A DNA stretch of 64,000 nucleotides from Ruminococcus sp. AF46-10NS. Its GTDB lineage: Bacteria; Bacillota; Clostridia; Lachnospirales; Lachnospiraceae. A program made the position numbers and the translations under genes. The first letter of the stretch is position 1. Every line of letters begins with the position of its first letter. The notes beneath the pieces were generated by a model that did not search any database, was not told where the DNA came from, and saw only the letters and a program-made list of their open reading frames with translations. This document shows positions 46,094 to 55,060 of this stretch, one piece after another. The stretch covers positions 1 through 64,000 of the forward strand of contig NZ_QRNF01000011.1 in assembly GCF_003474435.1 (NCBI RefSeq), in the 5' to 3' direction.

Positions 46094-46975
46094 ATGGAAC
46101 AGAGAATTAAAGGAACAACTGGTTTACTTGCACTGATCGGAAGCCCGGTAGGACATTCCGGATCACCGGCTATGTATAACTTCAGTTTCCAGTACCATAA
46201 TCTGGATTATGCTTACATGGCATTCGATATCAAAGAGGATCAGGTTCCGGCAGCTCTTGATGCAATGCGTCTGTTCAAAATGAGAGGATGCAACGTAACC
46301 ATGCCTTGCAAAAACAAAGTAGCTCAGTGTGTAGACGAGCTTTCACCGGCAGCAAAGATCATCGGTGCTGTAAACACAATCGTAAATGAGGATGGAAAAC
46401 TTGTTGGACATATCACAGATGGTATCGGATTTGTCCGCAACTTAAAAGAGCACGGTGTTGATGTAAAGGGTAAAAAGATGGTAGTCCTCGGAGCAGGTGG
46501 AGCAGCTACAGCCCTTACTGTACAGTGTGCCCTTGACGGAGCAGCATCTATCGCGATCTTTAATCCCAACGATCCATTCCTTGACAGAGCAAAAGGAACT
46601 GCTGAGAAGCTTGCAAAAGAAGTACCGGACTGCAAAGTAAACGTATATTGTCTTGATGATCAGGATAAACTGAGAGAAGAGATCGCAAATGCAGACATCC
46701 TTGCAAACGGAACACTTGCAGGAATGAAACCACACGATGACATCACACTGGTTGACAAATCCATGTTCCATAAGGATCTTGTTGTTGCTGATTGTGTATA
46801 CAATCCGGCAGAGACAAAGATGGTAAAAGAAGCAAAAGAAGCAGGCGTGAAGCTTGCTGTAGGTGGAAAAGGAATGCTTCTGTGGCAGGGAGCTGAGTCC
46901 TATAAGCTGTATACAGGACTTGAGATGCCAACAGATGAGTATCAGAAATTCCAGTCTGAGAACGAAGGGAAATAA
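46094..46975 (+). CDS. Quinate/shikimate dehydrogenase, YdiB-like (copy 1)
   Basis: The 293-residue enzyme has the shikimate-binding GHSGSP (Ser22, Ser24), catalytic Lys73 (NVTMPCKNK) and Asp109 (GHITDGIGF), and the Rossmann motif VLGAGGAATAL. The cofactor loop reads FNPND-PFLDRA rather than the NRT of NADP-specific AroE; as in E. coli YdiB an acidic residue there suggests NAD use. Together with dehydroquinase and flavoenzyme neighbours this points to a catabolic oxidoreductase instead of biosynthetic AroE. The usual Asn of GYNTDG is Ile here. AGGAGGTAAAAAGA precedes the ATG. MFS gene 5 bp downstream. Confidence 0.9.
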   Translation: MEQRIKGTTGLLALIGSPVGHSGSPAMYNFSFQYHNLDYAYMAFDIKEDQVPAALDAMRLFKMRGCNVTMPCKNKVAQCVDELSPAAKIIGAVNTIVNEDGKLVGHITDGIGFVRNLKEHGVDVKGKKMVVLGAGGAATALTVQCALDGAASIAIFNPNDPFLDRAKGTAEKLAKEVPDCKVNVYCLDDQDKLREEIANADILANGTLAGMKPHDDITLVDKSMFHKDLVVADCVYNPAETKMVKEAKEAGVKLAVGGKGMLLWQGAESYKLYTGLEMPTDEYQKFQSENEGK

Positions 46976-46980
46976 GAAAA

Positions 46981-48180
46981 ATGAGCCAGACAGGTAAGAA
47001 AAATTTAGTGATTACTTCTATCGCGCTGTATTTTACATACTTCATCCACGGAATCGGAGCTTCCATTATGGGCCAGTACAAGCCGGAGCTTGCGGCTCAC
47101 TGGGGAGCAAAGACTTTAAGTGATGGAACCATGGATGTCAGCATGGTAGTATCTGTAATTGCCGCACTTGGACTTGGAAGACTGATCTCACTTCCGTTTT
47201 CCGGTCCCCTGTCCGACAAATTCGGACGCAGATTAAGCGGAATCATCGGCGTGATCTGTTATGCAGCATATTTTATGGGAATCGCATTTGCTCCGTCTAT
47301 GGGAGTTGCCTACGCCTTTGCCATTGTAGGTGGTATCGCAAACTCCTTCCTGGACACCTGCGTAAGCCCGACATGTATGGAGATTTACGTAAATAATCCT
47401 TCTGTAGCGAACCTGTTTACAAAATTCTCCATGTGTATCAGCCAGTTCCTGCTTCCTTTCCTGATCGGATTTGTAGCAGCGGCTAATATGTCCTACAGAA
47501 CCATCTTTATTGTTGCAGGTGCTGCGATCTTTATCGATGGAATCCTGATCCTGTTCCTGCCATTCCCGGAGAGAAATGCGAAAGGTACAGTAAAGAAAGA
47601 AAAAACAAAATTAAAGATCACTCCTGCAGCTCTTGCAGCAATCCTCATCGGATTCACAAGCTCTTCCACATTTATGCTGTGGCTGAACTGCAACCAGGAG
47701 CTTGGAAAGCTTTATAACTTAAGTGATCCTTCCAAGATCCAGTCCTTCTATGCAGTAGGAACCTTTGCAGCAATCCTGTGTTCCTCTGTATTTATCAAAA
47801 AAGGACTGAAGGAAATCAATATCCTGATCATTTATCCGCTGATCTCTTTCATCATGCTGGGACTGTGCTACTTTATCCAGAATCCGACCATCTGCCTTGT
47901 CGGTGGATTTGTGATCGGTTTTGCAGGCGCAGGCGGTGTGCTTCAGCTGGCTGTTTCCACAACTGCTGAGTTCTTCCCGGAGAACAAGGGAACTGCAACA
48001 TCCATGGTCATGATCGCATCCAGCGTTGCGAACTACACCATTCTGACACTGGCTGGCTACATTACAAAGACTGCCGGAACCAGTGCTCCGAGAATGATCC
48101 TGCTTCTCAATATGGCAGTGACATTCGTTGGAATCCTTCTTGCACTGTTCGTTAAGATGAACCGTGGAAAAGAAGCCTGA
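46981..48180 (+). CDS. MFS transporter, candidate quinate/shikimate permease
   Basis: The 399-residue protein has about twelve hydrophobic segments and the MFS loop motif GPLSDKFGRRLSG between helices two and three. It starts 5 bp after the dehydrogenase gene and is certainly in the same operon, so uptake of the pathway substrate is the natural inference. Family membership alone does not fix the substrate; efflux of an end product is the alternative. A charged cytoplasmic loop (KKEKTKLK) separates the two halves. Confidence 0.88.
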   Translation: MSQTGKKNLVITSIALYFTYFIHGIGASIMGQYKPELAAHWGAKTLSDGTMDVSMVVSVIAALGLGRLISLPFSGPLSDKFGRRLSGIIGVICYAAYFMGIAFAPSMGVAYAFAIVGGIANSFLDTCVSPTCMEIYVNNPSVANLFTKFSMCISQFLLPFLIGFVAAANMSYRTIFIVAGAAIFIDGILILFLPFPERNAKGTVKKEKTKLKITPAALAAILIGFTSSSTFMLWLNCNQELGKLYNLSDPSKIQSFYAVGTFAAILCSSVFIKKGLKEINILIIYPLISFIMLGLCYFIQNPTICLVGGFVIGFAGAGGVLQLAVSTTAEFFPENKGTATSMVMIASSVANYTILTLAGYITKTAGTSAPRMILLLNMAVTFVGILLALFVKMNRGKEA

Positions 48181-48369
48181 GAAGAAAAAATGTGAATAAC
48201 TGTTCCGATTTGGATGAAAATGACTGAATCGGAGCAGGGCAAAGTTCCAATTCGGAAACAATTTCCGGATTGGACTTTGCTGTTACTGAAAATGTTTGTT
48301 AATTAACAAACTTCCAAAACAGAAGATACTATATATGTATTTGCAAAAAAATGACAAAGGAGAATCGTT

Positions 48370-49752
48370 ATGGCACGTGCAGCAAGACAGCGAAGAGAAA
48401 ACGAACTGCCCTACATTCCGTTTGGGCCATTTCAGATTCGTTTTCCGTTTATTCACTATAAAATAGAGTCCGTAGAGTTTATCCAGGGTCTGATCCTTGG
48501 AGTTACGGCACTGGCGGCTGTTCCGTATCTTGAACAGTATCTGGGACTGCCTTATGAGCTGGCATGGAGCTGTGTGATCATAGAGACCATGCTGTATATG
48601 CTACACAGCTTACTTGGTGATCCGGTTGTACCGGGATGGATCACACCGACCCTTCCGCTGACTATCGTATTCCTGGAAGGTTTCCCTATGGGAAAAGAAC
48701 GTATCCAGGCAATGATCGCCCTGCAGATGCTGGTTGGTCTTGTGTTCATATTTATGGGCATCACCAAGCTTGCGGATAAATTCGTCCATGCAGTACCAAA
48801 TTCCGTCAAGGGTGGTATCCTTCTTGCTGCGCCGGTGACGGTTATGGCAGGACAGCTGGGAGAGGGCGGCAACATGCACAAATATCCGCTGGCGATCGTT
48901 GCCGGTGTAGGTCTTCTGATCCTCATCAGCTTTTCAGATAAATATCAGGAGAAGAGAAAGAACAACAAATTTCTGGATCTTGTTGCCAGGTATGGAAACC
49001 TTTTCCCGTATCTGATCGCCATGGTGGTAGGTCTTCTTGTAGGAGAGCTGGATGCGCCTGGTTTGGAGCTGGGAACCTTTATCAAGATCCCGCAGTTCAA
49101 AGAGATCATCTCCCAGGTAAGTATCTTTGGTGTTGGAATCCCGCCGGTTTCCATGTTTGTCAAAGCGCTTCCGCTGGCACTTGTATGCTATGTTATCGCA
49201 TTTGGTGATTTTGTTACCACAGAGACACTGGTTACAGAGGCACGCCAGTCCAGAAACGATGAATATATTGATTTCAATTCCAGCCGTTCCAATCTGGTCA
49301 GTGGTATCAGAAACCTGATTCTCTCCATCATTGCCCCGTTTCCGCCGCTTTCCGGTCCGTTATGGGTTGGAATGACAGTATCTGTTTCCATCCGTTACAA
49401 GGAGGGAAAGAAAGCTATGAAGTCTTTGATCGGTGGTATGGCGTCCTTCCGTATCGCAACGTTTTTAAGTGTGCTGATCATTCCGGTTGTAAGTTTCTTC
49501 CGTCCGATCTTTGGAGTCGGTTCATCCATTACTCTGATGTTCCAGGCATTTGTCTGCGCAAGGATCGGTATGGATTACTGTAAAACAGACCGTGACAAGA
49601 TGATCGCAGGTGTTATGGCAGCCGTACTTGCAACCCAGGGAACTGCATGGGCATCCGCATGGGCCCTGGCTGTAGGCTTCGGTCTGAATATCTTCCTTTC
49701 AAACTGGAATCCGAGAAAGAAAGAGGAGAATGCGATCGAGGATAAAAATTGA
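48370..49752 (+). CDS. NCS2/SLC23-like permease of unknown substrate
   Basis: The 460-residue membrane protein has at least ten hydrophobic segments, including AVPNSVKGGILLAAPVTVMA and LALVCYVIAFGDFVTTETLV, an arrangement reminiscent of the nucleobase/ascorbate (NCS2) and SulP fold. I know of no characterised close relative. It is the last plus-strand gene of the cluster, 190 bp after the MFS gene, preceded by AAAGGAGAATCGTT, and ends at the shared terminator. A carrier for an acidic substrate or product is a guess from context. Confidence 0.7.
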   Translation: MARAARQRRENELPYIPFGPFQIRFPFIHYKIESVEFIQGLILGVTALAAVPYLEQYLGLPYELAWSCVIIETMLYMLHSLLGDPVVPGWITPTLPLTIVFLEGFPMGKERIQAMIALQMLVGLVFIFMGITKLADKFVHAVPNSVKGGILLAAPVTVMAGQLGEGGNMHKYPLAIVAGVGLLILISFSDKYQEKRKNNKFLDLVARYGNLFPYLIAMVVGLLVGELDAPGLELGTFIKIPQFKEIISQVSIFGVGIPPVSMFVKALPLALVCYVIAFGDFVTTETLVTEARQSRNDEYIDFNSSRSNLVSGIRNLILSIIAPFPPLSGPLWVGMTVSVSIRYKEGKKAMKSLIGGMASFRIATFLSVLIIPVVSFFRPIFGVGSSITLMFQAFVCARIGMDYCKTDRDKMIAGVMAAVLATQGTAWASAWALAVGFGLNIFLSNWNPRKKEENAIEDKN

Positions 49753-49780
49753 TCAGAGAAATAACAAAGATATAAAAAAG

Positions 49781-49825
49781 AAAAGGAAGAAGTGTGCTGG
49801 ATGGGTCAGCACACTTCTTCCTTTT
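49781..49825. terminator. Bidirectional terminator at the centre of the convergent cluster
   Basis: A perfect 19-bp stem (49781-49799 with 49807-49825), a 7-nt loop, A-runs on the left and T on the right. It ends both the permease operon (+) and the aroD operon (-), the latter with the better T-run. Confidence 0.93.
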
Positions 49826-49987
49826 GGCATAAGATTTGTTGTTTTTAATTATTATTTTAATAGATTTGCTATTATGGGATTAAAATTGCAAAAATTTGTT
49901 ACATCAATTGGGGTTAAAAATTGGTTTATAATTTACGTTCTGTTACAAAAAATCTACTGTAGATCCTTTCAATGGGAGGTCACAGGA

Positions 49988-50749
49988 TCACAGGCTTTTA
50001 TGGATAATGTCAAGAACCCGTTCAAGCTCGTTGACATTGATTTGTCCCGGTGCGGAAGCTTTTGTAGCTGCACCGAAGGTAAGGGCGGAACCAAAAGTCT
50101 CGCCTGTAAGACGGCTGACAACACCTGTACCTGCCATGGACATGGTAATGATCGGGCGGTCGGCGAACTGCTCGGACATTTCCAGAGTAGCACTTAAGAG
50201 TGTAAGCACGTCCTGTTTGTTTCTTGGCATAACAGCCATTTTGGGGATATCTGCACCATAGTCCTGCATCATGCAGAGACGGCGCACGATCTCATCCTTC
50301 TCAGGAGTTGCGTCAAAATCATGGTTGGAAGCGATGACCTTTACGCCATAGCTGTGTGCTTCACGAATCATGCTTTTTACGATCTCCTCACCTGTGAAGG
50401 CTTCTACATCAATGAGATCTACATAGCCGCTTTTTGCGACAGCCATGTTGAGGGCTTTGTAATCTTCATTGGAGATTGCTTTTTCTCCGCCTTCCTTTGC
50501 TGTACGGAAGGTGAAGAGGATCGGAGTGTCCTTTAAAACGGTCTGGAGATCTTTTGCCACATCCAGAACCTTGTCTGTGTCAAAAACGTCCTCAAACCAG
50601 TCAACACGCCATTCCACAACGTCTACGGGGATCCTTGCGAAGGTCCCTGCCTCAAGGAGGATATCATCCTTTGTCTGTCCCACGATCGGGACACAGATCT
50701 TCGGTCTTCCCTCTCCGAGTGTGATATTTCTTACCTGAACTGTTTTCAT
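49988..50749 (-). CDS. aroD: Type I 3-dehydroquinate dehydratase
   Basis: It interconverts 3-dehydroquinate and 3-dehydroshikimate through a Schiff base. In 253 residues the catalytic His143 (SNHDFDATP) and Lys170 (IPKMAVMP) fall at the same positions as in the E. coli enzyme, with EWRVDWFED at 46-54 and the C-terminal SRLTGETFGSALTF. GAAAGGACCATT precedes the ATG. It lies 38 bp from the YdiB-like gene on the same strand and among flavoenzymes and transporters, so it is more likely degradative here than biosynthetic. Confidence 0.95.
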   Translation of the reverse strand: MKTVQVRNITLGEGRPKICVPIVGQTKDDILLEAGTFARIPVDVVEWRVDWFEDVFDTDKVLDVAKDLQTVLKDTPILFTFRTAKEGGEKAISNEDYKALNMAVAKSGYVDLIDVEAFTGEEIVKSMIREAHSYGVKVIASNHDFDATPEKDEIVRRLCMMQDYGADIPKMAVMPRNKQDVLTLLSATLEMSEQFADRPIITMSMAGTGVVSRLTGETFGSALTFGAATKASAPGQINVNELERVLDIIHKSL

Positions 50750-50786
50750 AATGGTCCTTTCTGATACGACAGGAACAGATAGCAGT

Positions 50787-51665
50787 TTAGTCGTCGTATC
50801 TGATGTTAAGAATCTCTTTCATATGTTCGATCGGCATCGGTTCGCCGGTCCACAGTTCAAATGCAGCGGAGCCCTGGAAAAGCATCATGCCAAGGCCGTT
50901 CATTGTCTTGCAGCCAACTTCCTTTGCCATAGAACGCATAGCAGTTTCAAGAGGGGAGTAAGGCACGTCAACAACGATAAGCTCCGGGCGGAAGTAAGAC
51001 TTGTCCGGAACAACGGACTGACCTTCCAGTGGTTTCATTCCAACACCTGTTGCATTTACGAAAATATAGCTGTCAGACATTTCTTTTTTCAGCTGGTCAA
51101 GATCTGCCAGATCATAGAGAACAGCATGGCTTGAAGTTCTGGTGTTGATCTTTTCTACTGTAGATACTGCACGATCCCAGAATTCATCTTTGCGGTTGAA
51201 GATCACGATCTCGCCTACACCGTCAAGTGCTGCCTGAATCTCGATAGCAGTTGCGGCACCACCTGCACCTACGATGGTCATTTTCTTTCCGATGGCGTCG
51301 ATGTTATTGTCCTTCAGTGCTGCCATAAATCCGATACCGTCTGTGATATGGCCTGTAAGAAGACCATGATCATTAACGATGGTGTTTACAGCACCGCACA
51401 TTTCTGCAGCCGGTGAAAGCTCGTCAAGGTACTGGCCTACCAGAGTTTTGTTCGGCATGGAAACGTTGGAACCTCTCATTTTCAGAGTACGGATGGCTTT
51501 TACAGCATCCTCGATCTCGTCTGCGCCAACCTCAAATGCAAGGTATGCATAATCATAGCCAAGCTTTGCGAAAGCCTCGTTCTGCATGGCAGGAGAGCTG
51601 GAGTGACGGATCGGATATGCCATAAGACCGATCAGTTCGGTATGTCCTGTGATTCTTTCTGACAT
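50787..51665 (-). CDS. ydiB: Quinate/shikimate dehydrogenase, YdiB-like (copy 2)
   Basis: The 292 residues match E. coli YdiB closely by eye: ELIGLMAYPIRHSSSP, NVSMPNKTLVGQYLDELSP with Lys73, HITDGIGF with Asp109, VGAGGAATAIEIQAALDG and the cofactor loop FNRKDEFWDRA, where the acidic residue allows NAD as well as NADP. YdiB oxidises both quinate and shikimate. I chose the ATG at 51665 since AGAGGAGTTATTACC lies before it; an ATG at 51683 overlaps that site. It precedes aroD in the minus-strand operon and complements the copy at 46094. Confidence 0.93.
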   Translation of the reverse strand: MSERITGHTELIGLMAYPIRHSSSPAMQNEAFAKLGYDYAYLAFEVGADEIEDAVKAIRTLKMRGSNVSMPNKTLVGQYLDELSPAAEMCGAVNTIVNDHGLLTGHITDGIGFMAALKDNNIDAIGKKMTIVGAGGAATAIEIQAALDGVGEIVIFNRKDEFWDRAVSTVEKINTRTSSHAVLYDLADLDQLKKEMSDSYIFVNATGVGMKPLEGQSVVPDKSYFRPELIVVDVPYSPLETAMRSMAKEVGCKTMNGLGMMLFQGSAAFELWTGEPMPIEHMKEILNIRYDD

Positions 51666-51887
51666 GGTAATAACTCCTCTCATTGGTAAAATCTGGATGA
51701 AGATTTGTCTTTTTTAAACCTCCCGCCACATAGATCTGAAGAAGCTGCGGACATTCTCCGGACGGCTGCGGGGGAGGAAGACGTGGAAAAACTATGTTAC
51801 GGATCACCGGGTGAACTGTAACAGATTTATATACACTTTCCGGTAGAAGGTTTGAAATGTTCCCGGAAAGGGTATAGCGGAAAAATA

Positions 51888-53884
51888 TTAAAGGTATCCC
51901 TTCTGCTCAAGAATGGTAAGGATATTGCGTCCTTCCTGGGTACCGTCAATGATTCGTCTTGCTCTCTGGCTGTCGCCGATGTTCATGATCTCAACATCCT
52001 CAGAAGAAAATTCCTCTGTGAGGCTCTGGTAAAGCTGTCCCTGAGCTCTCATTCCGAGACATACGAAGCCGTACTCAAATGGAAGCTCATAAGGCTCACC
52101 TTCGCCCCTGACAAGGAAAGAAGAATCCTTAACCTCAAGGAGAGCAGTTTTTGTAAGCTGATGTACATTGTGTTTTTTCATCATGGTCTTTGTGTCATTT
52201 TTGCTTACCGGGTCAAGATCACGTCCGATCTGATCCATCATCTCAACGATAGAGATGTCTGCGTTTCTGTCAGCAAAGAATTCCACAACATCAAGACCTA
52301 CAGCACCGCCGCCTACAACAGCAACCTTTTTGCCTTCCAGATCCTTCGGAAAATCATTAATGTGGCTGATCATACCAAGAATAGAATAAATATTATAGTC
52401 TTCATTGTCAATACGATCCTTCAGTCCTGCGATCGGAGGCAGAAGCGGAGCGGAGCCGGTGGAGATTACGATGATATTCGGATGGAATTTGCGGATGTTT
52501 TCCGGTGTTCCTTCTGTGTTTTTAAAGATGTAAAGGTTATCAAGCTGTTCTGCACGATGCATGAGATAGTGCGGGAAATCAGCCAGACGGTTCTTTGCAG
52601 GGATCTTTGAGATCAGAGATGCAAGTCCGCCAAGCTCATTGCCTTTTTCCAGAAGGAAGGTATTGCAGCCAACCTCTGCGGCTGTACAGGCAGCTTCCAG
52701 TCCGGCAGTACCGCCGCCGATAACAACCACGTTACAGTTTTTATTTACATGTTTTTTCTTATATACATCGCCCTCAAGAACAGATGGGTTTACAGTACAG
52801 CGGATCGGACGGTTTACACCGATACGGTTTCCGGCACAGCCAACATTACAGGAGATACATTTGCGGAGGTCACACTCATGACCTGTGGCAACCTTGTTTA
52901 CCCATGCAGGGTCTGCGATCAGACCGCGGCCCATACCGATCAGGTCTGCGTCACCGTCAGCCAGGATACGCTCAGCAACCTCGGGTCACGGACATTACCC
53001 ATGGAGATACATGGTTTGTTGAATTTTTCTCTTACAGCCTTTGCCATATAGGAACGCCAGCCGTCCGGGAGATAATTTGCATCGATCTGGTACTGGATGG
53101 AACCGTTAAGTCCACAGGAAACATCGAAGATATCAACCTCTTCCTGAAGGTAATCCAGGTATTCCAGAGTATCCTCCAGTGTATTTCCGCCCTCCATCAG
53201 CTCATCTGCACTGAGACGGAGCATGATCGGGAAGAAAGGTCCTACCTGTTTTCTTACCTCATCAATGACCATGCGGCAGAAACGGGTACGGTTCTCAACA
53301 GATCCGCCGAATTCATCTGTACGCTTGTTTGTGATCGGGGACAGGAACTGACTGATCAGATAGGAGTGTCCTGCATGGATCTCTACTGCGTCAAAGCCGG
53401 CTGTCTGTGCACGCTTTGCAGCCTCGCCGTATTTCTTTACGATGTGAAGGATCTCTTCTTTGGAAAGAGGACGCGGGATCTCGCCGCCTTCTTTGGATGG
53501 AACGTCAGATGCGGAAACCGGCTGCATGTTAATTCTGGAAGAAATTGCAGAAGCACCTGCATGGTTGATCTGGATCGCGATCTTTGTTCCATATCTGTGG
53601 ATATTCTCACAGAATTTGAAAAGACGTGGCAGATAGTTGTCATGATCGATGCGAAGCTGGGTAGTTCCGTTGGAGCCCTGCGGGGAATCGATGCTTGCGT
53701 TCTCTACGATGATGAGACCTGTGCCACCCTTTGCACGCTGCTCATAATAATTGATATGAAGAAAACTCATTTCGCCGTTCTGTTCACCGTAGTTGGTGCC
53801 CATCGGCATCATAACAATACGGTTCTTGATAGTCATATTTTTAACGGTTAATGGGGAAAAAATATGCGGATAATCATTCTTCAT
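51888..53884 (-). pseudogene. Old Yellow Enzyme-type Fe-S flavoprotein, second copy, one frameshift
   Basis: Corrected by one base it has 665 residues with the same plan as the gene at 44023: FMN barrel (start IFSPLTVKNMTIKNRIVMMP; AGHSYLISQFLSPITNKRTDEF), the [4Fe-4S] motif CISCNVGC, and Rossmann motifs VVVIGGGTAGLEAAC and VAVVGGGAVGLDVVEFF. The frame breaks near 52980-52983, where one C on the plus strand (G in the coding sense) is missing; repair gives DPEVAERILADGDADLIGMGRGL. GGGAGG precedes the ATG at 53884. It leads the minus-strand operon with the YdiB-like gene and aroD. Substrate by context: a shikimate-type enoate or enone. Confidence 0.88.
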
Positions 53885-54061
53885 CTGGAAAAACCTCCCT
53901 GGTTATTTTAAATAGAATCGTTTGCTTGTGTTAATTATATAACAGAATAAACTATAAAACTAATTCATAATACAAGCGATACAATAAAAATAATCTATAA
54001 ATTATCTTTCAGGCTGCAGATACTTGCATACTTATAATGTGAAAAAAACAGATGTAGAAAG

Positions 54062-54247
54062 CTAACTGGTTACTGAGAACGAAGTGAACAGTAAGTTACT
54101 ATTCACTGGTAATATTCCGCGAGGTGTTTTTTGTGAGCGAAGGTCACAGAAAACCCGAGACATACCGCGCGAATTTATGCGATTAGCATAAATTCTGTGC
54201 ATCGCGAAGCGTGTTGCTGAGAACGGAGTGAACAGTAACGCTAACTG
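54062..54247. repeat. Repeat family B, fullest copy
   Basis: CTGAGAACG-AGTGAACAGTAA occurs at 54073-54094 and again at 54217-54238; GCTAACTGG opens and closes the block. Between them lies the palindrome AATTTATGC-GATTA-GCATAAATT. Parts recur at 15241-15293 and inside sfsA (31291-31363). It fills much of the 519-bp gene-free stretch 53885-54403; the remainder is AT-rich and holds the Nudix promoter. Confidence 0.7.
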
Positions 54248-54270
54248 GAAAATGGTACCGGATCCAGGGG

Positions 54271-54300
54271 TTTACATATATGATTTTAACGTGTTATCAT
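54271..54300 (+). promoter_or_regulatory. Promoter of the Nudix gene
   Basis: TTTACA (54271-54276), 18 bp, TATCAT (54295-54300) with a TGT extended -10, about 100 bp before the start. Confidence 0.5.
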
Positions 54301-54403
54301 AACAAATAAAAAAGATACAGAAAACGGAGAAACGGGCAGGCTGAAACGGATCAAATGTAAGACCGTATTTTCGTGCTCTGTAAAAAGACAGGAGATAGAT
54401 AAA

Positions 54404-54907
54404 ATGGAATTCTGGGATATTTACGATGCAGATAAGAAACCAACGGGACGTACTATGAAGCGCAATGACTGGTGCTTAAAGGACGGAGAGTATCATCTGA
54501 CAGTCTTAGGTGTGGTAGCAAGACCGGACAAAACCTTCCTTATTACCAAGCGTGTGATGACGAAAGCCTGGGCTCCGGGCTGGTGGGAGGTTTCCGGCGG
54601 TGCAGCCCAGGCAGGAGAGGCTTCCCGTGATGCAGTACTCCGTGAGGTGAAAGAGGAGACTGGACTGGACGCCAGTGAGGCAGAGGGTGGATATCTTTTT
54701 ACATATAAAAGAGAGAATCCGGGGGAAGGAGATAATTACTTTGTGGATGTGTACCGTTTTGTCATGGATGTGGAGGATAAGGATCTGAAGCTTCAGACAG
54801 AGGAGACAGACGGATATATGTTTGCAACCCTGGAGCAGATCAGGACATTTGCCGCAGAGGGGAAATTTCTGCATTATGACAGCATTAAGAAGGCGTTTGA
54901 GTTCTGA
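54404..54907 (+). CDS. Nudix hydrolase
   Basis: The 167-residue protein has a complete Nudix box (GGAAQAGEASRDAVLREVKEETGL, here split: GGAAQAGE, then REVKEETGL) around residues 65-88, with the metal-binding Glu pair in EVKEE. The start FWDIYDADKKPTGRTMKR is typical of the isopentenyl diphosphate isomerase-like Nudix group found in many Firmicutes. The substrate is likely a nucleoside diphosphate derivative, but not defined. ACAGGAGATAGATAAA precedes the ATG. It is a single gene. Confidence 0.9.
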   Translation: MEFWDIYDADKKPTGRTMKRNDWCLKDGEYHLTVLGVVARPDKTFLITKRVMTKAWAPGWWEVSGGAAQAGEASRDAVLREVKEETGLDASEAEGGYLFTYKRENPGEGDNYFVDVYRFVMDVEDKDLKLQTEETDGYMFATLEQIRTFAAEGKFLHYDSIKKAFEF

Positions 54908-55013
54908 GCAAAATTCTGACTGGTTTTCGAACTGGATATGAAAATGAATGTTGTTTTTTGTGGATTTTAATTTTGAAAAACGTTGTTTTTTGCCTTGTTT
55001 TCGAAGAATTGTA

Positions 55014-55042
55014 TTGACATTAAGATGTGCAGATAGTAAAAT
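55014..55042 (+). promoter_or_regulatory. Strong promoter of the eutS-eutS-eutP locus
   Basis: TTGACA (55014-55019), 17 bp, TAAAAT (55037-55042). The predicted start near 55049 leaves a leader of about 177 nt. Confidence 0.75.
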
Positions 55043-55060
55043 TTAATGTAGGGAAATTGT

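Noticed and set aside
49988..51665. aroD and the aroE-like genes as ordinary chorismate biosynthesis genes
   Set aside because: Neighbours are flavoenzymes and permeases instead of other aro genes, the dehydrogenases have YdiB-like cofactor loops, and there are two copies. A biosynthetic contribution cannot be fully excluded.
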